Positions 1 through 7,102 of a stretch of DNA of 19,021 bases are shown here, piece after piece. Made by a program: the position numbers and the translations under genes. Source of the stretch: CALARM01 sp964431735 (GTDB taxonomy: Bacteria; Vulcanimicrobiota; SpSt-956; JAKJGF01); assembly GCA_964431735.1 (NCBI GenBank), contig CAYSLJ010000137.1:1-19021 (forward strand), in the 5' to 3' direction. Position 1 is the stretch's first letter, and every line of letters starts with the position of its first letter. The notes under the pieces are model-generated. The model ran no database searches. It was not told where the DNA came from and was given only the letters and a program-made list of their open reading frames with translations.

Positions 1-48
1 CGGCCAGGGACAGGTTTTAATATGGGTACTAACTTATTTGGAGCGGTA
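1..48 (-). mobile_element. R-family hairpin element, partial copy cut by window start
   Basis: Read on the minus strand, this is the left end of the R family. It begins TACCGCTCCA and runs through the start of the first stem arm (CCTGTCCCTGGCCG), where the window ends. As in the two full copies (8981-9208 and 17366-17593), the element is preceded by CTTAG, here seen as CTAAG at 49-53 on the plus strand. It differs from the other copies by only a base or two over the visible part. The rest lies outside the window, so completeness cannot be judged. Confidence 0.7.
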
Positions 49-65
49 CTAAGAATCTGTGCTCC

Positions 66-93
66 CATCACGCATTACGCATCACCCATTACG
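66..93. repeat. Heptamer array, ACG class (4 units)
   Basis: Four consecutive 7-bp units (CATCACG, CATTACG, CATCACC, CATTACG) lie just after the stop codon of the propeller gene and next to the partial R element. This is a diverged form of the CGTGACG/CGTAACG arrays found elsewhere in the window: CAT replaces CGT on this strand. Confidence 0.75.
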
Positions 94-97
94 ATTC

Positions 98-3000
98 TCA
101 TAAATCCCTGCCCTGCTGGCTATGTGCCGGTGGATTGGCACCGGGAGGCGGTGTGCCCTGCGGCGTCTGAGTCACAGATGGAACTGCTGTCGGTGACCCG
201 TCAGGAGTTGTTGACGGTACAGGAGTCGGGGAAGGTGTGATTTTATCCTTTACCACTCCTTTAATATTCCATTTTATAATCTCCAGTATAAGATAATTAT
301 TTATTTTTACCGGTATAAAGGTAATAGTAAATATATCTTTTTTCTCTATTGTTACAGGTTTTCCGAGTTCTTTGATGATTATTTCATCTATCTTTTCTTC
401 TCTGCTATATATTGCAATTTTATAAGGCTCTTCTTCCTTATCTGAAATAGCCTGCACATCACTGTACATATCATAATTTTCTATATCATAAATTTCTCTA
501 TCCAGTTCATCTGTTTTATCCTTCCCGGAAGTGGGAGTTCTGGCCGGTTCCGGAGTCTTATCCGGCTTCCCGGTCTTATCCGGTCCGGGAGTGATTATGT
601 CATTTTCATCTGATGGTTCATAAATTTCTTTCAGAATATTGTCGATAAATCTATCATTTACAGCATTTTTTGTTTGAATATGTTCTGCTATAAAATAATA
701 GCCATCAGCCAGAGGTACCATCGTATCAGACGGAATGGCCTCAATTTGTTTCTTTTCAACAGGTTTAAGTATTAAAATCTTTGCCCTCATTAATCTGCGT
801 AAATCCTGTAATTCTTCAGGATTAACACGATCAAAAGTAGCTTTTACAGCAGGATACCAGTCGATTGATTTTGTATCGTCATCGTTTCCGGAAACTGACG
901 ACACAGGTATTTTATTGTCCAGAAAAACCTTTGGAATAGATATTCTGTTCGCACCGCCGTAGTCATAGGCAGGTAGAGATGTTTCCACAGGTACCCATCC
1001 TAATTTGTTTATCCATACTTCAGACCATACATAGGGGCCGTTTGTTACTATCAGTCTGGCAGGAACGCCTGCTGCTTTACAGAGAGAGCAGAAGAGTCTT
1101 GCTTTTGACCAGCATACGCCTGTGTTTTTTCTGAGGGTTGTTACTGCGTCTTCCACAAGTCCTTCCTTTGACGTTGATGTTACAAATTTATCTCCTGTTC
1201 CGTATTCACTGATATTAAGAAAATAATTATAGGGCATATCACGAAACAGGGAAGAATAAAGTATATCTTTTACTGTAAGAAGCATATCACCTGAAGAAGT
1301 CTCTTTAACGAGCCTCTGTGCAACTTTATATATGTCGGGATTATCACATGGAAGATATCTACCTGGAAGAAGGTATTTTTTTACTTCTGCCGGCATAGCC
1401 TGAGGGAAAGGATAGGATTCTTTCATGTCTATCACAGGTTTTATGCAGTCAGTAACATAACCGTACGCCAGGAAATCTGCATTTTTTATGTCTCCGCTGA
1501 ATTCCGCCCATGTATTTCCCATCATATCCTCTGTGATTGAATAGGACATAGCTCCTCCCTGCTCCAGATTGATTCCATCGCCCCAGAAGGCTCCATATGC
1601 CCATATAACATGTCCGTAGTGATCTTTCGGCATGGCAAAACGGAGATTTATCCTTTCGTTTTTCTCGCTTACCCTCTTCCAGCTATATGAAGCAGTATTG
1701 AAATTTTCCGGTTCAGGTTTATGAATACCTTCTTTACCGTTAAAAGAAAAGTAATCTGACAGTTCCGGTTTCCCTATAAGGTTAAATTTACCGTTAAAAG
1801 GAAGTTTCGAGTAAAGATCTTTAAAAACAGGGTCTCCTTTAAGAGTATCTCTTTTTTCTTCATGAAGTACTGAAAATCCGCTGTAAGTGCCAAACCATTT
1901 GTTGTTATCTCTGTCAATTGCGACGGCACCAACATAATTACTTATAAGTCCGCTGTTTTCAGCTTTAAAGTTTTTAAATGTTCCGTCATGTCTTAAAACT
2001 GTTGCTCCTCCGCCCCAGTATCCAATCCAGAGAGATCCATCTGTTTCAAAGGCCAGAGATGTTACAAAATTACTTATTAAAAATTTGTCATTTTCCGATC
2101 TGTAATTAGTCCAGTTCTCTCCGTCAAAAACCGATATTCCTTCTGATGTGGCAAACCACATGTTGCCATCGACAGGATTTTGAGCTATAGATGTGACGGA
2201 ATTACTTACAAGACCACTGTTGCCCATAGAGTAATTTGTCCATTTTAGACCAGGTTTCTTTACTTCTTTTAAAACAATGTCTGTTTCTTTTTCCGTAAAA
2301 TCCATTTTTTTCAGATTTTCAATCAGTTCTATTTCGGAATATTTTTTGTTCTTCAGTTCTTCCAGCAGTTCTATTTTACTTTTCTCTTTATCTCCTTCTT
2401 CTTTATTATCTTTACTGTCTTTGAAAAAAATTTTTAAATTTTTTATTGTTTCATTATCAATGGTCATCCCCGGTTGCAGTGTGGAAAGACCTCCATCCCA
2501 TATACCGAACCATAGATTTCCATCTTTATCTTTAAATGACGGAACAACCTTGTTTCCTGCAAGACCGTTATTTCTGTTGTAAACAGTCCATTTTCCTCCC
2601 TGATCCATCATGGCGACTCCTCCGCCGAAAGTAGCCATCCACAGATTTCCATAGTCGTCTGAGACAATAGAAGATACTCTGTTATCAGGAAGAGGACTGT
2701 TTGCTTTATCATAGGTTGTTCTCTTACCTTTTCTGTCCAGTTTTGTAACTCCGTAACCTGTGGCAAACCATATTCCGCCTTTACCGGTTCTGGGTACATC
2801 TTCTCTGGCAAGAGGCAAAAATAATATGTCATTTATTCTGTTATCTGCAAGCCCATCACGGGCGGTAAAGGAAACAAACTGACCTCTCGGATTGAAAACA
2901 CTGACACCGCCGAATTTCGGGTCAGCATCGTTGCCTGTACCGATCCATGCATAACCCTGCGGGTCAAATTCAAATGTAATTACTCCGTTGTAAATAAGTC

Positions 3001-3619
3001 CGTCTTCTTCCGTAAAGGTCATCCATTTGTAAAGTTCATTTTTCTCTTCAGACGTTTCGCCACACGTTAAAATTATTCCAATTTCATCTTTTTTAAAGCC
3101 AAGTGTATATAGTCTGGATGTAAGGTCTTCCTCTGTAAATTTCTTATTTATAAGTTTTTCCAGAGATTTTATTCTGGAAGCAGAGATTTTATTTTCACTG
3201 TTTTTTATTACAATTTTTATATCTTCATCTTTAATTTCTATTGCCTTTAATGTTTCCGTCAGATCATCCTTTGAGAAAATTACGCTTTTCAGAGATTTTA
3301 TTGTTTCCAGTTTTTCACCTGTCACGTTATCTTTGATTGCCTCTATTGTATTATCATCAATCTGATACCATACTTTATCTTTCAGATCTTCCAGTGTTTT
3401 TTTTGTAATTACAATTTCTGCCGTAAGTTCTGTATCAGGTAATCTATCAAACATATTATTGGGATCTGTTTCACTGTTATTCGGATCTTCTGTATATTGA
3501 GTCTCTTCTGTGTCAGGACTTACTGCCGGAGCAGGCTGTTCTTTTGACAGCATGACAGAGAGGGAAGTAAAGGAAAACAATATTACCAGTAAAAGAATAA
3601 GGTGATATGAACGTCTCAT
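98..3619 (-). CDS. Exported beta-propeller protein with degenerate transglutaminase-like domain
   Basis: A 1173-residue protein. Residues 1-25 form a signal peptide or membrane anchor (MRR followed by a hydrophobic run), so it should act outside the cytoplasm. Residues about 204-590 contain repeated propeller blades of the Reg_prop/two-component-regulator type, with recurring GNLWFG- and GLxxNxVxSI-like motifs. Residues about 610-740 look beta-rich. Residues about 775-885 resemble a transglutaminase-like core: Cys836 sits in GVCWSKARLF, but the usual HAW histidine is Tyr863 and the usual aspartate is Glu879, so catalysis is doubtful. A helical motif of about 32 residues occurs three times, near 108-138, 152-184 and 418-450. 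The C-terminus is Pro/Thr-rich, like a linker or stalk. The start is supported by AAAGGAG 7 bases upstream. It follows a terminator, so it probably has its own promoter. Domain assignments are from motif recognition; the cellular role is unknown. Confidence 0.85.
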   Translation of the reverse strand: MRRSYHLILLLVILFSFTSLSVMLSKEQPAPAVSPDTEETQYTEDPNNSETDPNNMFDRLPDTELTAEIVITKKTLEDLKDKVWYQIDDNTIEAIKDNVTGEKLETIKSLKSVIFSKDDLTETLKAIEIKDEDIKIVIKNSENKISASRIKSLEKLINKKFTEEDLTSRLYTLGFKKDEIGIILTCGETSEEKNELYKWMTFTEEDGLIYNGVITFEFDPQGYAWIGTGNDADPKFGGVSVFNPRGQFVSFTARDGLADNRINDILFLPLAREDVPRTGKGGIWFATGYGVTKLDRKGKRTTYDKANSPLPDNRVSSIVSDDYGNLWMATFGGGVAMMDQGGKWTVYNRNNGLAGNKVVPSFKDKDGNLWFGIWDGGLSTLQPGMTIDNETIKNLKIFFKDSKDNKEEGDKEKSKIELLEELKNKKYSEIELIENLKKMDFTEKETDIVLKEVKKPGLKWTNYSMGNSGLVSNSVTSIAQNPVDGNMWFATSEGISVFDGENWTNYRSENDKFLISNFVTSLAFETDGSLWIGYWGGGATVLRHDGTFKNFKAENSGLISNYVGAVAIDRDNNKWFGTYSGFSVLHEEKRDTLKGDPVFKDLYSKLPFNGKFNLIGKPELSDYFSFNGKEGIHKPEPENFNTASYSWKRVSEKNERINLRFAMPKDHYGHVIWAYGAFWGDGINLEQGGAMSYSITEDMMGNTWAEFSGDIKNADFLAYGYVTDCIKPVIDMKESYPFPQAMPAEVKKYLLPGRYLPCDNPDIYKVAQRLVKETSSGDMLLTVKDILYSSLFRDMPYNYFLNISEYGTGDKFVTSTSKEGLVEDAVTTLRKNTGVCWSKARLFCSLCKAAGVPARLIVTNGPYVWSEVWINKLGWVPVETSLPAYDYGGANRISIPKVFLDNKIPVSSVSGNDDDTKSIDWYPAVKATFDRVNPEELQDLRRLMRAKILILKPVEKKQIEAIPSDTMVPLADGYYFIAEHIQTKNAVNDRFIDNILKEIYEPSDENDIITPGPDKTGKPDKTPEPARTPTSGKDKTDELDREIYDIENYDMYSDVQAISDKEEEPYKIAIYSREEKIDEIIIKELGKPVTIEKKDIFTITFIPVKINNYLILEIIKWNIKGVVKDKITPSPTPVPSTTPDGSPTAVPSVTQTPQGTPPPGANPPAHSQQGRDL

Positions 3620-3829
3620 AAAAAAACTCCTTTGTAATAATTTTTATATCTTTTTATATGTTGTAATAACTTGACATTGCCATATTACCTGCTTTGATAA
3701 AATAGTTTTTAGTTATCATTACCGCTCCAGATAAATTCGTACCAGTTTTATCAGCTTCTGCCTGACAGACTCCTACGAAGAAAAATTATTTGCCTTATAT
3801 AATTTGTTTTTCAGACAATAAATTAACCC

Positions 3830-3944
3830 TTAGGGTGTGTAAAAAATAACTTTATCATATTTACAATCGTGACGCGTAACGCGTAACGCGTGACGCGAGG
3901 ACAAAAGCCATAATTTGCCAGAGTTATTTTCCTACAGTCCCTTA
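3830..3944 (+). mobile_element. H-family element, copy 1 (inside R-prime)
   Basis: The left end TTAGGGTGTGTAAAAAATAAC and the right end, read in reverse complement as TAAGGGACTGTAGGAAAATA, are imperfect terminal inverted repeats bounded by TTA. The core carries a four-unit heptamer array. It matches the copies at 9210-9337 (inverted) and 17238-17364. No coding capacity is visible. It resembles a MITE; TA-bounded ends would suit an IS630/Tc1-type transposase, but that is inference. Confidence 0.65.
3868..3895. repeat. Heptamer array, ACG class (4 units), core of H copy 1
   Basis: Four 7-bp units, CGTGACG or CGTAACG, are followed by CGAGGA. Read differently, the array is the palindromic hexamer ACGCGT repeated with one variable base between copies. 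Confidence 0.85.
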
Positions 3945-4022
3945 TTTAATTTTTAATTCTATATAAAAAACTAATTTTTCTTCTCCAGAGCCTGCCAGGC
4001 AGAAGTTTTTTATGGATACCTT

Positions 4023-4086
4023 AATTAGCTGTTAGCGATTAGCTTTAATTATTAACTGAAAACTAACAGCTAATTACTAATAGCTA
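4023..4086. repeat. Heptamer array, TTAGC class, forming a large inverted repeat
   Basis: Degenerate 7-bp units (TTAGCTG, TTAGCGA, TTAGCTT and so on) are followed by their complements. AATTAGCTGTTAG (4023-4035) is perfectly complementary to CTAACAGCTAATT (4063-4075). It directly abuts the right end of R-prime. It has the same 7-bp period as the ACG-class arrays but a wholly different sequence. Confidence 0.7.
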
Positions 4087-4188
4087 TTTTATTAAATGTG
4101 ACATTGTCAATATAATTCAAGAGGTTTATATATAACCGTCATAGTGAATTTTCATTATATCATAAAAGAACAAAATATGTAATACCGG

Positions 4189-4325
4189 ATTGCGTTTAAA
4201 AATGACAGGTGATTTTATATAAAATGGAAAAAGAAATTTATCATAGAATATTCAGAGTGAAAAGTGAAAAAATTGGATTTTACTTAAAAAGTGAATCTAC
4301 CTGTTGTAAAAAAAACACTGTCAAT
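4189..4325 (+). mobile_element. B-family element, copy 1 (right end diverged)
   Basis: It starts ATTGCGTTTAAAAATGACAG like the copies at 15423 and 18969. It shares the interior AATATTCAGAGTGAAAAGTG and ends with CTACCTGTTGTAAAAAAAACAC. The final CGCAAT of the intact copy is replaced by CACTGT, and no flanking duplication is visible, so this copy is probably old or end-damaged. It is shorter than copy 2 because the interior heptamer arrays are mostly absent. Confidence 0.65.
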
Positions 4326-4348
4326 AACAGATGAGTTTAGTAGAGATA

Positions 4349-4372
4349 AAAAAAACCTTCAAAAGAAGGTTA
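4349..4372 (-). terminator. Intrinsic terminator of the PATAN-kinase operon
   Basis: On the minus strand, the stem AACCTTC/GAAGGTT with a TTTT loop is followed by a T tract (A run 4349-4354 on the plus strand). It lies about 120 bp after the stop codon of the PATAN gene ending at 4495 and before the propeller gene, so it separates the two transcription units. Confidence 0.8.
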
Positions 4373-4494
4373 TCATTTTACTGACAGTCATAACCAGAAC
4401 GTTTATAACCGGATATGAACATTAACAGATAGTGAATTATAATATTTCATCATTTTTATATAACCTGCAGGTATATTCTTTTTGTACAACCAGA

Positions 4495-5628
4495 TTAAAA
4501 TCCGAATCTCGCAAAAAACCCTTTTTTCTCTTTCTGATCTCTTGTAGATAAATCTCCTGTAGGAAAGTCTTTATATAAAAATTCATTTTGCTGGAATTTT
4601 TGTATATCTTCAAGAATATCTTTTATAGCTGTCTCCTTTATGCCGATTTCTTTAATAAAAGAATCCATAAGGCTATTTAATTTACTGACAGGAAAATTGT
4701 CTTTTCTGTATCCTAAATTTTTTATACATTTTTCCATTATTATCGGTGTAATAGGCCCTGATGTTATACTGAGTCGCTTTGTTATAACATCCATCATGTT
4801 TTCATTTACGACATGCTCGTCAGTTGACACATTGTCTGATGTATTGTCTGTTTCACTTTTTATTAACTGTTTTACTTTATCTTTATCAACCCCTGCTTCT
4901 CTGGCAAAACTATCTATCAAATCATCAAGTTTACTCACAGGTAAAGTAGATTTCTGATAACCGAGTTTATTTATACTGTTCTGTAGAATCAACTCTGTAA
5001 GGGGACCCGACAGGGTTTTGAGGCGTTTTTCAATACGGTTTAATAGATCATCTGGCATAAGAGGTTCCTGAGATGACGTACTTTTATGATCTACATTTAC
5101 AACTACTTCAAAGGATAACAATCTGTAAAGTGTTTTAAATATTTCGTATCTGTTTTTACCGGATATTTTTTCAATTTCTCTCAAGGTTTTTGTTCCATCC
5201 AGGTAAGAAATTATATGGAGATCCTCTGTTGACAGACTGACCCTTCCTGAAGTGCTCCTCCCTGAAAGTTTAAAAATTTCATCAGGATGTGCAATCAGTT
5301 CTTCAATAACATTTAACTCTTTTCTTTTTTTTATGCAATCTGCCAGAAATTCTTTTGTGTCAGCAGTAATTGTTATTTTTCCAGGATTTACATCTGTTTC
5401 AAACTCAAAGGTTCCTTCTCTCCATGTCAGTAATGTATATATAGCGTCTTTGCCGCTGGAAACTTCTGTTGTGGCATGTATTATTTTACCGTTGTTTATA
5501 AATATCTCTCCATGTTCTTTATTACTCGTGAAATGAAGCCTTCCCATCTGTTCTTTTTTGCTGCATAATAAAATCAATAATTCAACTAACTTTAAATCTT
5601 TAAGATTTCCTGAGATACCGTTCGCCAT
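4495..5628 (-). CDS. PATAN (DUF4388) protein with duplicated C-terminal module
   Basis: 377 residues, no signal peptide. Residues about 1-105 match the PATAN/DUF4388 pattern (GNLKDLKLVELL start, then GEIFINNGKIIHA and DAIYTLLTWREGTFEF). Residues about 132-178 look like a winged-helix segment (DGTKTLREIEKISG then YEIFKTLYRLL). Residues about 194-259 and 277-342 are an internal duplication sharing KRL, SGP(L/I)T, LGY(Q/R)K, PVSKL and DSF. This is the last gene of a three-gene operon, starting 34 bp after the kinase gene stops. The start is supported by AGGAGG about 9 bases upstream. PATAN proteins are usually linked to bacterial signalling and motility regulators. The role here is unknown; an adaptor or effector of the neighbouring kinase is inferred from context only. 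Confidence 0.85.
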   Translation of the reverse strand: MANGISGNLKDLKLVELLILLCSKKEQMGRLHFTSNKEHGEIFINNGKIIHATTEVSSGKDAIYTLLTWREGTFEFETDVNPGKITITADTKEFLADCIKKRKELNVIEELIAHPDEIFKLSGRSTSGRVSLSTEDLHIISYLDGTKTLREIEKISGKNRYEIFKTLYRLLSFEVVVNVDHKSTSSQEPLMPDDLLNRIEKRLKTLSGPLTELILQNSINKLGYQKSTLPVSKLDDLIDSFAREAGVDKDKVKQLIKSETDNTSDNVSTDEHVVNENMMDVITKRLSITSGPITPIIMEKCIKNLGYRKDNFPVSKLNSLMDSFIKEIGIKETAIKDILEDIQKFQQNEFLYKDFPTGDLSTRDQKEKKGFFARFGF

Positions 5629-5662
5629 TATAGTCTTCCTCCTTATTATAAATTATGTTATC

Positions 5663-7060
5663 TTACAGTCTTTCATGTTTTTTATAAAGTTCATCTATGG
5701 TTTTGAAAATCTGGTAATAGCTTTTATCCAGTTTTCTGGCTATCTGTCTTACAGTTAAATGATTAAGAGCCATTACTGCTATTTCTACTGGTGAAAAGAG
5801 ACTCTTTTTATTAACCTGTAACGGGCTGAAGTTATTATCCAGTTCCAGATCTGGAATATTTGTCTCTATTATTGCCAGTTCGTTTACAATATTAAGACAA
5901 TCCTGAAGAAGTGATTTTGATGATTTTATTATTGTTACATTATCACTTCGTGATTTTACATATATAGCCAGTCCTTTTTTCCAGGTTAAAAAACTGTATA
6001 ATGCTTTTTCTCCCTTTAAATTTCCAAGACAGGCATGTACTATATTGCCTCTATAAAAACATATTTCCCCTTCGTCTTCCTTATCTTTTAATATAATTTT
6101 ACCATATCCTCCTTTCGAGCAACACTTTATTAAAATTTCACATAATTTTTTCTGTTTCAAATCATAGGTCTCTTCGATAGTAATACCATTTGCCACTTCA
6201 TCGTATGTTTCAGACAAATATTGCCTTGCAGATTGTATATTAACCAGATAATTTTTTAGATCATGTAAAAGTTCTTCTACATGTTGATATCTGTCAGTCT
6301 GGTCTTTCATGAGGCATTTTGAGATTATTCTGTCCAGTTCTTCTCCTATATATTTATTTTTCTCCTTCAGAGGTTTTTTAATAAAATCATTGGAAATAGT
6401 TCCTGTGAGAAGATGATAGGCTGTGGCGCCAAAAGAATATATATCACTTACAGTAGTAGTTTTCCCGTTACATTGTTCCTGAGGAGCATATCCAAGTGTT
6501 CCCATATAGGCATCACAGGGTGGAAGACCTGCATTGCTTAATATGGCCAGACCAAAATCTATAAGCACTATTCTCTTATCTTTTTTTCTGACCATTATAT
6601 TTGAAGGTTTTAAATCTCTATATATGACCGGAGGATTGTTCTTATGAAGATAATTAAGAATATGGCAGAGCTCTATTAACCAGTTGAGAACATCTGCCTC
6701 CGGTATTCCCTTTTTCCCATAACGATTGATTGCTGCCAGTAGGTCTTCTCCTTCTATATAATCCATTACAAGAAAATAGTTATTGTTTTCACAAAAATAA
6801 TCATATACTCTGGGAAGATTATTATGATGTAAATCTAAGAGTATTTTTGCTTCTCTTTTAAATCTTTCTATATCCCGCTTCAGTGGTTTTTTCCTTTTTT
6901 CCTGTTGTATTACAAGAGATTTAACAGCACATAAACGCTCCAGGTGTGTGTCTTCTGCAAGAAACACAATACCCATACCGCCTGATTTGATCAATTTTAA
7001 TAGCTTGTACCGATTTACCAGTAACGTTCCCGGTAAATCCATTTTTATATGTTCATACAT
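5663..7060 (-). CDS. Ser/Thr protein kinase fused to C-terminal PATAN (DUF4388) and winged-helix region
   Basis: Counting from the ATG at 7060, residues about 17-280 are a eukaryotic-type kinase domain. The Gly loop is SGGMGIVFLAED, with ATP-binding Lys47, alpha-C Glu70, catalytic loop YRDLKPSN (Asp149, Lys151, Asn154), DFG Asp168 and GTLGYAPQEQ in the activation segment. All key residues are present, so it should be active. The C-terminal third holds a PATAN-like domain (KLCEILIKCC, GEICFYRGNIVHA, ALYSFLTWKKG) and an HTH-like end (MALNHLTVRQIARKLDKSYY). No membrane segment is visible, so it is cytoplasmic. Start choice is uncertain: TTG at 7093, ATG at 7060 and ATG at 7042 are in frame and none has a clear Shine-Dalgarno; the family N-terminus (GTLLVNRY) fits the last two. 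It is flanked on both sides by PATAN genes. Confidence 0.88.
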   Translation of the reverse strand: MYEHIKMDLPGTLLVNRYKLLKLIKSGGMGIVFLAEDTHLERLCAVKSLVIQQEKRKKPLKRDIERFKREAKILLDLHHNNLPRVYDYFCENNNYFLVMDYIEGEDLLAAINRYGKKGIPEADVLNWLIELCHILNYLHKNNPPVIYRDLKPSNIMVRKKDKRIVLIDFGLAILSNAGLPPCDAYMGTLGYAPQEQCNGKTTTVSDIYSFGATAYHLLTGTISNDFIKKPLKEKNKYIGEELDRIISKCLMKDQTDRYQHVEELLHDLKNYLVNIQSARQYLSETYDEVANGITIEETYDLKQKKLCEILIKCCSKGGYGKIILKDKEDEGEICFYRGNIVHACLGNLKGEKALYSFLTWKKGLAIYVKSRSDNVTIIKSSKSLLQDCLNIVNELAIIETNIPDLELDNNFSPLQVNKKSLFSPVEIAVMALNHLTVRQIARKLDKSYYQIFKTIDELYKKHERL

Positions 7061-7102
7061 AGATTTTAATAATTTACTATATAATATCTGCAATGATAAT
7101 AC

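Larger units (their letters stand above)
3720..4024 (+). mobile_element. R-prime: diverged R-family hairpin element split by an H element
   Basis: The left end ATTACCGCTCCAG resembles the R-family end. The stem arms are CTTCTGCCTGACAGACTC (from about 3753) and GAGCCTGCCAGGCAGAAG (to about 4009). They pair over about 34 bp, extending into GAAGAAAAATTA and its complement. The stem sequence differs from that of R (CCTGTCCCTGGCCGG), but pairing and the right-arm CTCCAGAG stretch are kept. An H element (3830-3944) sits in the loop. The outer right boundary is uncertain. Confidence 0.6.

Noticed and set aside
22..240. Plus-strand ORF of 72 codons at the window start
   Set aside because: It crosses an R-element end and a heptamer array, then runs antisense to the C-terminus of the propeller gene. 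No ribosome-binding site.
3673..3705. Plus-strand promoter-like TTGACA with a TTGATA 17 bp downstream
   Set aside because: It points into repeat DNA with no plus-strand gene, and the -10 match is poor.
3868..3895. CRISPR array
   Set aside because: Units are 7 bp with no spacers and there are no cas genes, so these are simple tandem heptamers.
7061..7093. TTG start extending the kinase by 11 codons
   Set aside because: No Shine-Dalgarno, and the family N-terminus fits the later ATG codons. Coupling to the upstream stop 9 bp away keeps it possible.
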